The notes beneath the pieces are model-generated. The model ran no database searches and was not told the DNA's origin. It saw nothing but the letters and a program-made list of their open reading frames with translations. Of a DNA stretch of 64,000 nucleotides, positions 34,074 through 45,999 are shown piece by piece (the stretch's first letter is position 1; the number at the start of each line of letters is the position of its first letter). Location of the stretch: assembly GCA_018398575.1 (NCBI GenBank), contig JAGTXZ010000019.1, forward strand, positions 2,356,001-2,420,000, given 5' to 3'. Position numbers and translations under genes: made by a program. The stretch comes from Ampelomyces quisqualis. Lineage: Eukaryota; Ascomycota; Dothideomycetes; Pleosporales; Phaeosphaeriaceae.

Positions 34074-37000
34074 CTATAATCTACTTGGCTAACGCTTGTA
34101 GGAGTCTAGGCTATTTTGGATAGCGTTTATAGAACGCTTGCAACATGTGCAGGGCGCCTATAAAGTTTAAGGCATTGTACTAGGTAGAGTTAGGATTATA
34201 GCCTACCTATTTTACACAATACTTTAGGATAGAGCAGTATAGCTTGCTAGCTAGGATCTTTTTAACTTCCTATTCTTTAACGCCTTAAATTGGAATGCTA
34301 GATAGGTTTAGGCTTAGCTAACTAGCTAGGGGGTTGTTAGGGTCCTTGTAGAGGACATCTAGAGCAAACACGTTATAGATCTTAGATCCTTTAGGTAGCT
34401 TTAGTTAAAATAAATGGCTGACTTGTTCTAGAACTTTAAAGGGGCCTTCCTACAATTTAGCAAGTTTGCGACTTAGGCAGGTAACAGATAGGTTTTAGGT
34501 TAAGAGGTAAACCTTGTTACCTACTGCCTAATTAACAGGTTAACAATGTTTGTTTACCTTAGCAGCTATTTGTTGCTGCGCCTTCTCTATATTGTCTTTG
34601 GCTGTGCGCTAGGCTTTATGTATATAGGTAGCTAAGCTTAAGGCATCCTTAACGTTTACATCTTTGTGTTTTAAAGAGGATAATGCCTAATCCTAGCTCT
34701 ATTGTAGTTTAGATCTAAACAGGAGCTAGTACAGTGCTATACTAATTGCGGAGTGCAGTAGTGTAGCTTAAGCTTAATTAATTATTAGTAAAAGGTTACT
34801 CTAGTTGTCCTAGTAGTAGGATACAAAGAGCCTTAATTGTTAATTAATATACTTGTTTATAATCTTAGTTTGTCTATTAGTTTGTTTATAGTAGGCTGTA
34901 GAAAGCTTAATTTGCACGCCTAAGATCTTGCAGAACTTAGACTAGAATTAGAACATAAACTAGGGGCTGCAGTCAAACACTATGCTTTTGGGCGTGTAGC
35001 TAAATTGGTATACCTATTAGATAAACAAATAAGCTATTTCCTAGGCGTTAATAGTCTTGTAACACAGGATAGAGATAGCTTGCTTTAATAGGCAATTAAT
35101 AATAACTATAATTTGATTATAGCTATGCTAATTAGTTAGGAATGTCTTGAAATCTATACACAAATACTATATAGGCCTGTTAGGAATTGGTAACAGATAG
35201 AAGAACCCTTAGGATTAGAGCTGTCTTAGATAGAATCTTTAACAGGAAATGCAGTTTTATACATAGCGTTTGCATGTAGCCTCTATGCCTTTCTAGTAGT
35301 ATTGCTAAGCCAGGAGCTAATACGTCTTTGTAGCGCTTAGGTAGGCAGTAGATACTTAATTATAAGCTTCTCTAATTAGTTAGGTGCACAAAGGGAAATC
35401 TCTAGGTACACATAGGCGTAAGTAATATAGCAGTAGTCCTTCTTAGACATAATACAGCTGTAGTAGCGTAAGGCGTTCTTCCTTAAAGGAGCAGCAATTC
35501 TCTGCTAACAGAGCTTTAATTAGTTCTAACAAGTTGAGATTTAGGGGGGCACTAATAGATTAGACTAAAATAGCTGAAATATCAATCTCTAGCTAGTTAC
35601 AGACGTAGTTCTAAGCTAGTTTAGAGTTAACTAGGGGGTTTAGGCGTTTAGGTCCTAGAAGTACACAAGATCTGTTATCTTGTTAGGCAGCCTTAACCTT
35701 GCTAACGTCCTGTTCCCTTTGGCTTAGGATATTAGCTTGCTTGTTAAGCTTACCAAGCGTGTACTTAATGCGGAAATTAAAAGAGGCAATAATCTCTGCC
35801 TATTGTACTTAACGTGCATTAAGAACCTTAGTAGTTATAAAGTATTTTAAGGAGCAGTAATCTAAATACACCTAGATTTAACTCTGTATAGAGGTAAGTT
35901 TAGCTCTCTACTTTTTAAACGCTTTTAGAATAGCAAAAAGTTCTTTGTTATATATTTCCTAATTAAGCTTGGCCCTAAATAGAGCGTAACTGTAGAAGGC
36001 TATAGGATACTACTTGTTGTTAGGGTGCTTCTAGGAGAGTACTCCTGCTATTACTCTATCTAACGCGTTAGTTTCTAACTTTGTGTTATACTTAGGATAG
36101 AAATAAGATAGCGTAGAAATAGCTAGGAGTAAGGCTTTAATCTAATCAAAAGCCTGTTAGCAGTCTGTAGTCTATTTAAATAGTATAGAGGGACTTTAAA
36201 GTTTTATAATCAGTTTAGCTACACAGAAGAAATTCTTGATAAATTGTTAATAGAAACTAGTAAAACTAAGAAATAACTTAACGCTAGTAATTGTAGTAGG
36301 TTTAGCCTAGTTTTAGAGTGCTTCTACCTTGTTAGGGTTAACTTTAGTGCCCTAGTTTATTAAAACGTAACCTAGATACTTTGTGCAGGTTACATAGAAT
36401 TTACTCTTCTAAATATCTACTTAGAGTCCTGCAGTACGTAGGCGCTCTAGGACCTTTTGAACGTGTTCCTAATGTAAGTTTATATTCTCTAAGTAGATTA
36501 GGATGTTGTTAAGATACGTAATACAGAAATTGTTAAGATAATTAATTAGTATATTGTTTATGTAGTGCTAATACGTTGCTAGCCTATTACACAAGCCAAA
36601 AGGAAGAACCTTACACTTATATGTACTGTAACAGGTCTAAAAGGTAGTATACTCTTTAGAGTTAGGATCTATACAAATTTTGTTAAAGGCAGCCTAGATG
36701 TTAAACTTGGTAAAGATCTTAGCTTTAGAGGGACGTAATAGCAGCTTATTAATGCAAGGGATTAGATAGACGTCCTTGCGCGTAAGAGCGTTAATCTTCT
36801 AGTAGTCTATATAGATGCGTATATCTCTATTTGGTTTGCGTACACAGAGAATAGGTAAAGTAAAAGGGCTTTGGCTAGCCTTAATAAAACTCTTCTAAAG
36901 GTGTTCCTAGACGTAGGCCTTAGTAGCTTTAAGCTTCTCCTGATTCTACTTGTACAGGGGACTAAACGCATTTAGTAATAGTTCTTTAAGGACAATCTTA

Positions 37001-37937
37001 TAATTATACAGACAGTAAGAAGGCAATTAATTAGCTGCTAACTTGCTAAATACATCCTAATACTAGGAGTAGCAGGCAGGTAATCTCTTATCTAATTGGC
37101 TTTAATTGTCTGCGTTGTCCTTAGAGGCGAGGATCCTGTTAATCTTATAGAGGCTTGTTGTAAAGAACTTGTTCTAGGGCTTCTTTATAATAAAGTAAAA
37201 TGTATTGGCAGAAATAAGAGCTATGCAGGTGCTTAGAGGAGATTTAGACTCTAAGCAGGTTTGCCTAGTTGGGGTATAAGGAATCTCTGAGATTTTTTAG
37301 GCTAATAGGAGCTTTAAGCATCCCTTAATACAATAAATAAAAGAAGAAGAATAGTAAGGACTGTTTTAGATACAATAGTCTTCTTTCTCCTATAGGGCGT
37401 TGCGTTGTTGCACATTAAGATAGACAGTAGCTGGCACTATAGCTTAATGTAGAACAGTAAAAATAGGGAGTAAAGGATTATATAAACAGGGGTACTTAGA
37501 TAGCTAAATAAACTGTAACTTATCTGTGTCTAATTAAATCTTAAATTGTTTTAACTATTAGAGGCTAAGTATATAATCCTAAGACCTAAGATTAAAAATA
37601 AGAAATAAACAGTTTAAAATCTTTTAGCTATTAATATTTAAGTGTAGTTAAATATATTAAGTAACTAAAGAAGTAATCTAATCCTTAAAGCTGCGCACCT
37701 AAACCTAGAAGGGGAGCTTCTAGATAGGTTGCTGCAAGGCTTTAAAAACAAATAAAACAATTTGTAAATTCAAAAATAGGAAACTTTAAGCACTAGTGTT
37801 AACAAGAGTATTAAGGCGTAAGCTAAGGCCTTAGTTGTAAAGAAGCGTAGGCATAAGGAAATAGGGACTGCAAAACAAATAGGAAAGGTTAAGGTAGGAT
37901 AGATTGTAACAGCTTAGGCCTAGAGAGGAGTGTCCTT
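34074..37937 (-). pseudogene. pol pseudogene of gypsy A2
   Basis: Minus-strand copy of A1 pol (17137-21000). The chromodomain lies at about 34085-34275, integrase at 34845-35265, RNase H at 35720-36120 and RT at about 36270-36925, where the minus strand gives RDIRICVDYQKINALTR near 36790-36840. Stops are TAG and TAA at Gln and Trp positions. Some sites still unmutated here are mutated in A1 and the reverse, so together the copies show the mutation is independent in each. Confidence 0.86.
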
Positions 37938-39204
37938 CTAGGCGCTTCTATTTCCTGTATAATACACCTCCTAATTAGGTTGCTCTTAAGCATCTTTATA
38001 CTTATCTACTTCTATAGCTTTAATCTAACGCACACAAGGCTTTGTGCAGTTACTAAAGTAGTGTCTTAGCTTACTGCAATTATAACAACTACTAGAGGTC
38101 TTTTGTTGTTCTAGCTTAGAGGTCTTTGTAGAAAGACGCACTGTTGTAGATTAATAGGCTAGCGCAGAATTTGTTAGAGCGTTAGTAGTAGTAGTCTAAT
38201 TTAGCTCCAAATTCTGTTGTAGGGCTAACCTGATTAGCAACTTGGCAGCAGCTAGTATTATACTTAGTATAAGGTTGTTCTTCTGCTCTATATTGTATGC
38301 AGTAAGGTGTTCTACTATCTAATTAAATAAGTTCTTCTATTAGTGCCTAAATCCTAGGTTAGGGGCTTGCAACCCTAGCGTGATCTTAGTCTATAAGTAG
38401 TAAAACTACTCTAAAGGGGGTACTTGTCCCTTAACTACAGAACTTAAAAACCTAGCTTTAAACAAAGGGAACGTTTCCTTCTTTGTTATCTGCAATTAAG
38501 TAAACGCTGCACAGCTTTTAGCTACCTTGTTGCCTATAATAAAATAAGACTTAAGTAGCTTAACTATTTACTTAGCGTTCTAGAATTGCTCTTAATTAGT
38601 ATTTAATAAATATTATAGCTTAAGATAGCCCTTAGCTAATCCTATAGTGTAGCTCTATACTAAGGCTATGCGTTGTCTTTTAGTCTAATAGTAATCTAAG
38701 TTAATTTTAAGTTAATCTTAGATTAAGGCCTGCTATTAGCAGAAGGTAGAATCTTTTCTATTGCTAAGATCGTCTATATTAGGCGTTTTCTTAGATTGTT
38801 AAAGTTAGCAAGAGCTCTTATAGTAATGTAAGTACTTAGATGTAGAGCTGTTAGATAAACAGCAGAGTGCAGAATTATTCTAAGGTAATTTAGTAGTAGG
38901 TAGGGGCTTGTCTAGTCCTACTAACAGAGTTAGTCCTTTCTTAAGGGAATTAATTTCTGCTAGAGCCTGTTTTAAATCTTGTTGTAATTAATTAACCTCT
39001 ATTTAGGCAGAGGTTAGATTTAGTGTAGCTCTAGGCTAAAAGAGTTCTTTAGTGTCTGTCTTTTTTGCTTTAGCACTCTGTTGCTAGGTTGTTATAGTTA
39101 ATACAGAGTTGTCTTAGAGGAAAGCTCCTAGGGTTAGTTCTTTAGGGGGAGTTATTAGCGTTGCCTCTAATACTCTTAGGTTATTAATAGTCTCTAAGTT
39201 TCTA
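37938..39204 (-). pseudogene. gag pseudogene of gypsy A2
   Basis: Minus-strand copy of A1 gag (15870-17136). The CCHC knuckle is near 38045-38090 (SCYNCSKL and GHYFSNC-like), and the LAEINSLKKG segment is near 38935-38965. Frame broken by RIP stops. Confidence 0.82.
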
Positions 39205-39443
39205 TTATAGCGCTAAACGCAACTTTTACTAAAGTAATCCTAACTGTGTGTTAATAGGAAGATCTAAACCTAAAGGCTTTAGCTGTTAGGAGATCTAAAG
39301 AATCCTAACTGTGTTTAATAGATTTAAGGTTACAAACAGATCTAATTTAAATAGGGTTCTAGACGTTTTAACGCAATCTTTTTAAAAGTAAATAGCAATA
39401 TTATCTAAATGCTATTACTAGCAGGACAAAGTTTCTCTTGTAA

Positions 39444-39742
39444 TGTATTAACGCAGGTAGGTACAGCTATTAGGATTAAATTAGATACGTATTAGAGGCA
39501 TATAGGAGTGCGTGTTGTATCAGAGATTCTAGATTAGCTATACACCTATAGGTCTTGTACAGAAGGACAAGAGAAACTTGTCCTCTATCTATGCTATAGG
39601 CTTATATTTATAGTAGGCGTAGCAGCTGAGTCAGAGCGCTGTTAGAGCGCTTTTGGTCCTAATCTGCTAGCTCTCTACATAATCTGTTACTAAGCCTTTA
39701 TAAGGTATTAGATGTAACATGTGTTTGCATATGCTTGTTACA
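39444..39742 (-). repeat. 5' LTR of A2
   Basis: 299-bp family A LTR. Followed on the plus strand by the ATCTT duplication (39743-39747), after which element B pol resumes. Confidence 0.93.
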
Positions 39743-39747
39743 ATCTT

Positions 39748-40120
39748 CTCCTACGTTATAGAACTAAGCGTACCTTTTAGGGTGCACCTAAGATTCTATA
39801 TTAACTGCCTCTAGCTTAATGCAAAGAATCTGCTCCTGCACTAAAAGTTTAATAACTAGCAACTAGAAGTAATAGTAGTAGGCAAGAATAAAGCTAACAA
39901 TAAGTACCTTGTTAACTATATTCTTGCAGAATAATAGAAAAAGAAAGGGTAAGGTATATAGCTGCAATACCTAGTAAAATAGGTAGGATACGTAGAACTA
40001 ACGTAGGAACTGCAAGTAAATATTGCTAACACTATAGCTCTTACTAAGTAGATAAACAATACAGAGACACAATAGGACTTAAATAGGCTGTTAGTAGAGC
40101 AACTGCCTACTCTAACTACT
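39748..40120 (+). pseudogene. pol pseudogene of element B, part 2 (chromodomain)
   Basis: Continuation of B pol after A2. A short linker with VHPRFYINCLQ is followed by a chromodomain: NYILAEQ, KKKGKVYS-like basic stretch, LQYLVK, VGYVELT and ELQVNIANTIAL, near 39905-40045. Together with 28900-32641 it makes a chromovirus-type Pol. Two Trp positions are TAG. Confidence 0.8.
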
Positions 40121-40860
40121 AGATAAAATATATTAGTAGAAAGAGAAGGTAGAGAAAAGAGCTAAGGATAGGCATAGTAGTGCTAGAAGAGATAACAGCG
40201 TTATGTATAAGAGAGATTAGTAGAAAAAGAACAAACTTAGAACAAGCACAAGAAGAACCTAAAGTATAGAAAATAATGTAGTAGTACACTTAGTTGCGTT
40301 TAAGAACAATGCCTAACACTAGAAAGTAACTAATAGAGGGAATGCAAGGATACTGCAATAGATAGAGCCTAAGACTAGAAGCTTTAGCAGTAAGTAAAGA
40401 AGGAAGAAGATGCTTACATCTATTCTATTAGCTAACCTATAACTGCCCTAACTAGTTAACAGTAGAGACATAACTAGTAGTTAACTGTCCCTAGAAACTA
40501 GATATAAGGAACCTAAATACTAATACCTAAGAACTAATGCAACAGTCCTACTAACTACCTAGAATAACCTAGGAACAGAGAAGAAAGAGTCTAGAAGCTT
40601 AGCGTTAATAGATTAATAGCTAAAGAATATAAGAGGAAGAGCCTAGATTAACTTTAGAGATCTAGCTACTTAAGCTAAGTAATAGTTAGTTAAGACACAG
40701 CGTAACATAAATCTTTAGAGAGTCTAGAAAAACCTAAAGAAGAGGTATAGAATTCTAATACTTAGACTGCGCTAGACTATAAGGACTAGTAAGAATAACA
40801 ACGTCTGCAATAGAAGTAGAGCTACAAGAACCTATAAGCCTAAGACATAAAGCGCAACAT
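40121..40860 (+). other. Element B region between chromodomain and extra frame
   Basis: AT-rich, Gln-rich in translation on the plus strand with many TAG/TAA stops and no domain I recognise. It may be the N-terminal part of the extra frame that follows, or a spacer. Confidence 0.4.
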
Positions 40861-42165
40861 CTATTCTAATATATAAGTAGTATTAAGAAATACAAGACTA
40901 GTTTTACAGAGTCTAGGCTTAGTAATAGGATAAAGAGTAAAGACTACAACAGAAAGTCTATTACTATAGAAATTGCCTACAAGCGCTACACAGAAACTAT
41001 AGTAAGGACACTACACGCTAGAGCCTACCTTTCTACTATTAGAGAGCGCAATAGTTACTATTACTAAACAATTAGTCTTAGCCTATACCTTTGCGTTATA
41101 CGTAGGCTTCTTGCAGATATTAGACTCTATTATATTAAAGTAACAGAGTAGCCTATTAGTAGTGCAGAAGGCGTTGCTAACGTAAAAAACCTAGAAGCCT
41201 ACGCTAGAGATCTGCATGTTATGCTCTTTAGCCTAATTAAATGTTAGTAGAATATATATAACGCCTTAAGAAAACAAACCCTAACAGAAAAAAAACAAAT
41301 TAAAAAGAACTTACATTAGTGTAGAGCTACTGCACGCTAGCGCTAACATTATTAAGCTTATAAATAATAGTGTCCTGCTTAACAAGGAGCTGCTAGAGAA
41401 GCTAGTAGATATCTACTAAGACATTAACCTTGTTAACCTTGCGCGTTAGACCCTAGTAGCTAGACTTGTTGCTACTACAAAACTTTGCCTAAGCAGCCCT
41501 AAGCTTGTTAACAAAGTTAGACTAGAGACTAGTAATTGTATGCTGCGTTAACAGCTGCTTAACCTTAGAATTGTAAGCAAGCACGTTACAAAGCAAAATA
41601 ACTATAATCTTAAGGTAATTGTTAATCTAGAAAGTAATTAGAATTAACTAGAAAAGTAAGAGAATACAGTAGTTAACTTATAGGCCTACACGCAATATAA
41701 GCGTCCTTGTACTAAGAGTAGGTGCTTTTACTGCAAGTAATCTTGCACTTAGACTTATTACCCTTAAGCTAAGCAATAGCGCAGCCTAAACAACACAGTA
41801 GGTTAAGCTTAGCCTTAATAATAATATCTAGTCTGTCCTATTACTAGTTAGTAATATGCCTAGACCTAGCTTAGCGCCTTAGATGTAAAACTTACAATAA
41901 AGAAGTTAGCAGCACAACGCTTAGCTAAAAAACTGCAAGAAGTGCGTAGACTTAGCATCTTTGCAAATAGTAGCACAGGCGTAGAAGATACGTAGGTTAA
42001 CAAGAAAAGTAACGCGCAAGCAAGTATATAAAAGGTAAGGCTAGTATAGTATATAGTGCTACCTAAAAAGAGAAGTAAGAGTGTAGAACAATAGATCTAG
42101 GTAAAGTAATTTTTGTTTTAATAGTTGCGCAGGTCTAAGCGCACCTAGCGCTAGAGCAGAGGAAT
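40861..42165 (+). pseudogene. Extra sense frame of element B (function unknown)
   Basis: Coding-like sequence between the chromodomain and the 3' LTR, same strand as gag-pol. A first part reads ISLSLYLCVIRRLLADIRLYY near 41070-41130 and AYARDLHVMLFSLIKC near 41200; after a frame change at about 41330, a second part runs to the LTR: ELLEKLVDIYQDINLVNLAR near 41390-41445, RPCTKSRCFYCKQSCTQTYY near 41701-41765, AAQRLAKKLQEVRRLS near 41910-41960, and a basic end (KRSKRTQRQ-like) near 42130. The C-X2-C motif with basic context looks like a degraded zinc knuckle. No family is recognised; it is not an obvious env. Confidence 0.5.
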
Positions 42166-42167
42166 TA

Positions 42168-42384
42168 TGTAACAGGCTGCTGCCTAGTTAGTCCTTAGTT
42201 ATAGAAAAACCTTGGCTTTCTAAACTAGAACACTAAAAACGCTCTAGACTAGAACACTAAAAACGTTCTAGACTAGAACACTAAAATCCTCTAGACTATA
42301 AAAACCCTTTAGGTAGCAATTAGGATAGGACACAAATTTACGTCTTTATTTCCTAGCACCTACTCTTAGAGTCTGCCCCTTACA
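42168..42384 (+). repeat. 3' LTR of element B
   Basis: 217 bp, TGTAACAGG to CTTACA, with the same three 24-bp units and TATAAAA as the 5' LTR. Differences between the LTRs are mainly of RIP type, so they cannot be used to date the insertion. Confidence 0.9.
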
Positions 42385-42562
42385 CCTATAGCAGGTACCC
42401 TAACTAAACTAACAACCTAACCTTAACACCCTAAGCTGTATACTCTAACCTAAACCCTACACTAGCTCCTGCGTAACCTAAACCTTACCCTACCCCCCTT
42501 GTGCTTAACTCTAACTCAACTCCTACCTATAAGTAGGTACCCTAAACCTATTTACTAGCGTA
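42385..42562 (+). repeat. hAT2 3' subterminal region and terminus
   Basis: Continues hAT2 after element B and matches 2875-3052. It contains repeated CCTAACC-like units and ends at 42562 with the inverted terminal repeat, then the TTTCTGCA duplication (42563-42570). Confidence 0.85.
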
Positions 42563-42570
42563 TTTCTGCA

Positions 42571-43560
42571 GAGCAGCTAGGAGAGTATCTTCTTAATTTT
42601 CTTGTAGTTAGGATGCTAGCTAGCAGCGTTAACACAATAGCCTACTACAATTATAGACGTATAATAGAAGTCTAATTTATAGCCTAATATTGTAGCTCCT
42701 GCGCGCTTAATGTCTGCTAGAATAGCATCTATATTACATAGATGCTCTGTAACGTACTTTCTAATACCTAGTTTAATCTCTATTCTATTGTAGTAGGACT
42801 TTAGTCTCTTAATATAAATGTTATCTAGGTAAGGTCTACAGCGCTCTAGAATGTAATCTTAGTATATTTTAGTTATAACGCGTACAAATTTAGCAACTAA
42901 ATTTGTTATACTTATAGGCAGTGTGTACTAGCGTACTAGTCTAATAGGTGTATAGAACGCTGTTATGTCTTAGAAGTCCTTATGCAGCTCTACTTAGTTG
43001 TATCCTAAGAAGAAATTAAGCAAGCTTATAATTACGCAACTAGTAAAATCTTCTGCAAATTTATCTAGATTAGGTAGTAGGTTTGCGTTGCAAATTGTAA
43101 CTTTATTAATCTTTTGCGCGTTGTTAATAAGTTAATATCCTTTGTCTTTCTTGGCTACTAGAAACTATAGGTTTTGGTACTAGCTTCTGTATAGTTTAAG
43201 AGCCTCTTAGTTAATACGTTCCTGTACTATTTTAACTACTACGTCTCTAAGTTTTTAGAAGATAGAGAACTAATTAGCTTGCTACGCCTTATAAGAAATA
43301 GTATTGATTTTGATTAAGAGTACTACCTTATAGCTAACTTGTTCTAATTTACTAAAGTCCTAGGCTAGGGCAGCTTCTTATTAGTATAGTAGCTCCTCTA
43401 GCATAGCTTGTTCTTGTAGAAGCAAGTCTAGGGAGATCTTTATCTTTAACAGGCGTTTAGGCGTAAGCCTTATGCCTCTAGGGAACTTTGCGTATTATAG
43501 CTTAAAGTAGCTTAAGAATAGAGCGTTTTTCTTATTTAGTACCTGTTAAATGCGCGCGCG
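42571..43560 (-). pseudogene. Reverse transcriptase part of element C pol
   Basis: Minus-strand RT. From the right: YQLINNAQKINKVTI near 43100-43145; GYNQVELHKDFQDITAF near 42960-43010; LPISITNLVAKFVRVI near 42880-42930; the catalytic region YLDNIYIK near 42805-42830 (relatives have FLDD, so one Asp is now Asn); GIRKYVTEHL near 42750; and KIKKILS near 42585. It then joins, through one copy of TTTCTGCA, to 14406-14485 in frame. It is the oldest gene of the nested stack. Confidence 0.87.
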
Positions 43561-44289
43561 CTCTTTCTAATCTTTATACCTGCTAATATCTCTTAGGGTC
43601 TATTCTAAGTTGTCTACTAGCTAGACCTTTTAAGCTTTTTACTTATGCAAAGTACTAATATTAAAGGAAACGTTGTTTAATTGTAGATTAGTTGTGCGCT
43701 TTAGCTAAATTGTTATTACTTTAATAGGTAAACCCTTCTTGCTAGTTGTTTTATAAAGCTCTTGCTTCTAGAAGCTCTTAGCACTAATATTAATCCTAAG
43801 ACTCTAAGGGAGCTGCCTTATAACACTTACTATAATATTTTAAGAGTAGTAGCCTACGCTGTTACTAACAAGCATGTATATTCTATTGCTATTACTAATA
43901 ATAATAGATCTGTTAGGCCCTGCGCCTATAGTACCTATACCTAGCTACTAGAAGAACTGTGTTTCTAAGAGAATAATTAGTGTTAAAGATTTCTGTTAGA
44001 GCTACTCTGTTGCTAACTTTATTGCTAGCTAATTCTCGCTTAGAGTATTAGGGTCTACTTAAAGCTGTGTTAAGTTTATTTAATAGTTCTAGTCCAGCTG
44101 TGCAACAGGTTTAGATAAGAGTAAAACACTAGCAATTACACTCCCCTAACGTTTCCTACAAGAGGCCTAGAGTAGAGTTCTAGCGCGTTAATCTAATTGC
44201 CTCTTATGCAAACAAATCTTATACTATGTTTACTATCCTTACTAAAGATTTAGCAGTAGATTAGCCTATTGGTAGCGTACTTAATTCTA
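43561..44289 (-). other. Element C pol, segment between protease and RT
   Basis: Lies in the gag-pol body of C on the minus strand. Frame pieces can be followed but no catalytic motif is recognised; it should hold the RT N-terminal part. A plus-strand 60-codon open stretch at 43762-43944 is a shadow. Confidence 0.4.
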
Positions 44290-44610
44290 GCTTAAGCGTC
44301 TATTAGAAAAGAATTGCCTAGGATAATTAGGTTTGTGCACTCCTTAAGGATAAAGAAGCTAGTGCAGATTTTAATCCTCTTAATAGTAATAGGTACTTTC
44401 TATACAATGCCTAAGAACCCTTTAGTTAAGCTGTTTGCTACTACTATTTTTATAGTCCTTATACTCTTTAGCAAAGACGTAATTAGAAGCATAGCTTGTT
44501 TTACTGTTTCTCTTTTTATAGTGTTAAGCTCTGCGCTAGAGTTAATAAGGCTAAGAAACTAGGTCCCCTTAATGTTAATAGGTACTTTTAAGCACTTCCT
44601 CCTAAGGTGC
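44290..44610 (-). pseudogene. Aspartic protease part of element C
   Basis: Retropepsin remnant. On the minus strand the active-site segment reads LINSSAELNTI near 44530-44560; family members have an Asp-Ser/Thr-Gly triad here, so the catalytic Asp is now Asn and the Gly altered. The second conserved segment ILGNSFLIDA is near 44297-44325, the flap-to-C-terminal motif of fungal gypsy proteases. The plus-strand 82-codon open stretch over this gene (44314-44562) is its antisense shadow. Confidence 0.75.
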
Positions 44611-45999
44611 TCTACGCCTAAGGCTTAATTATACTCCCTTTAATAGTAAGTAGGCTTGCAGAAGTCCTTGTTAGCAGTAAGCTTAAGGCCTAGTTCTTTA
44701 TTGCGTTAGATGTGCCTTTTAATCTAGCTAATCTTTAGATCTAACTAGTGTTTAGCATTAATACTAAAGCACTTACTTACTTTTCTATTTACTGCTTTAA
44801 CTAGAATGTAGTCTAGGAGTAAGCTCTAGGTTAGCAAGTTAACACTAGCTCTTATAGTAGGTTAGTCTCTATCTAAGTCTTTGTTAGCGCTTTTAACTGT
44901 TATGTAGCGTGTTAGAGTAACTAAAAGGTTCTTAAACTTAGCTAGCGTATAGCTTGCTTAGAACAGTTTCTTCTTAACCTCTAGCATATTGCTAATAACA
45001 GTCTTAAGTAGTAATAGAACTAGGGTGTTAAGAATGCGCTAGATAACTAATTAGGCATTAGCCTTAAACTTCTAGACTAGCTACTGCTTCTTTAGGTTCT
45101 TCTTCTTTTGCTCTACTGCGTAGGTAGGCTTTAACAGCCCTTTAGTTAGTTAAGTAACATCTCCTATTTCTATATCTTCTAATCTATTGTTGCTTGCAAA
45201 TTAAACTAAGTAGTCTTAGCCTAGCTTCTTACTTATAAAGTAGCTGTTATCTCTATCCTTGTAACCTTTTAAGTGCAGGATTCTATTAACTGGTTTCTAA
45301 GGTAGTTTCTAAACCTAAACCTAACTGTATATAGGCTAACTGTTACTACGCTTTGCTTAGTTTTAGCTAATAACTGTAGCTAATACTAAGCTGCTGTTAG
45401 CAAGGAGTTCCTTAGATTTAGTTATAAGGTAGTCTAACATGTCTTAATACTTATTGCAGTTTGCTTCTAATAACGCTCCTAAGGTGTTAGGTACTAACTG
45501 TATAGAGACTGCGTTGTTCTTAATAGGAATAGAGAGGCTAGGTCTGCTTATAAACTTAGATTTAACCTTAAGAGAGTTAACGTTACGTTTTAGAAAGCGC
45601 TTCTTAATCTTAGCTAAAATAGTCTTAGCCTATTGTGCGTTGCTAAGGCTAGTAACTTAGCCCTATAGGTTGTTAGGCGTCTTCTATTAGAGCATGTTGC
45701 GTTTGTTAAGGAAGCACCAGCTGTTAGTAATAAAGCCTCTTAGTATTAGGCAGTTCTGCTTTAAATGCCTTGTCTTATCACAAACCTAACAGTTTATTCT
45801 AAAGCTGCTTAGTAGTCTTCTGCTAGGACGTTCTTACTAGTAACTCTAATTGTTGTTTAAGTAGCTATAGTTCTAGCTATTGCGCTAATAGTTGTTATTT
45901 CTCTATGCTTACTGCTGTTGCCTATAGTTCTAGTAGCTCTAGTTCTGTAGAGCTAACTAAGTTATGTATAGTTATAGAGCTCCTAATTACTCTTTAGTT
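44611..45999 (-). other. Element C gag-pol, segment between gag core and protease
   Basis: Minus-strand coding-like sequence with RIP stops, basic and Gln-rich in translation. I could not identify a zinc knuckle or other domain. Open stretches on the plus strand here are shadows. Confidence 0.4.

Larger units (their letters stand above)
32647..39742 (-). mobile_element. Ty3/gypsy chromovirus A2, complete (7096 bp)
   Basis: Full-length minus-strand copy of family A nested in the integrase C-terminal region of element B, with a perfect 5-bp duplication ATCTT (32642-32646 and 39743-39747). Its length equals A1 exactly, so positions map one to one (A2 position = 55074 minus A1 position). It is the innermost element of the stack and therefore the latest event of that nest, yet it too is RIP-mutated. 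Confidence 0.93.
27338..42384 (+). mobile_element. Ty3/gypsy element B, about 7.9 kb, interrupted by A2
   Basis: A plus-strand gypsy element within hAT2, bounded by 217-bp LTRs (27338-27554 and 42168-42384). The target duplication is TCTAT (27333-27337) versus CCTAT (42385-42389); hAT1 has the empty site CCTAT at 2875-2879, so the single difference is a RIP-type C-to-T change. Its own DNA is 27338-32646 and 39748-42384; the middle is gypsy A2. The purine-rich AGAGCAGAGGAATTA (42153-42167) precedes the 3' LTR. It encodes gag, pol with a chromodomain, and an extra frame. Confidence 0.9.
14494..42562 (+). mobile_element. hAT DNA transposon copy 2 (hAT2), about 5.9 kb, split by gypsy elements A1 and B
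   Basis: A complete hAT element lying in pol of element C. Both flanks carry the 8-bp duplication TTTCTGCA (14486-14493 and 42563-42570), the size expected for hAT. Its ends are imperfect inverted repeats: TACAGCAGTAAATAGGT on the left and, inverted, TACGCTAGTAAATAGGT on the right (14 of 17 match). Its own DNA is 14494-15331, 22433-27337 and 42390-42562. The rest is gypsy A1, and gypsy B with A2 nested inside it. It carries an unrecognised accessory frame and a transposase pseudogene, and shows heavier RIP than hAT1. Confidence 0.9.

Noticed and set aside
43762..43944. 60-codon plus-strand frame
   Set aside because: Shadow opposite the element C pol segment.
44314..44562. 82-codon hydrophobic plus-strand frame resembling a membrane protein
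   Set aside because: It is the exact antisense of the element C aspartic protease, whose motifs read clearly on the minus strand.
45454..45660. 68-codon plus-strand frame
   Set aside because: Shadow within element C gag-pol; the minus strand carries the coding-like frame.
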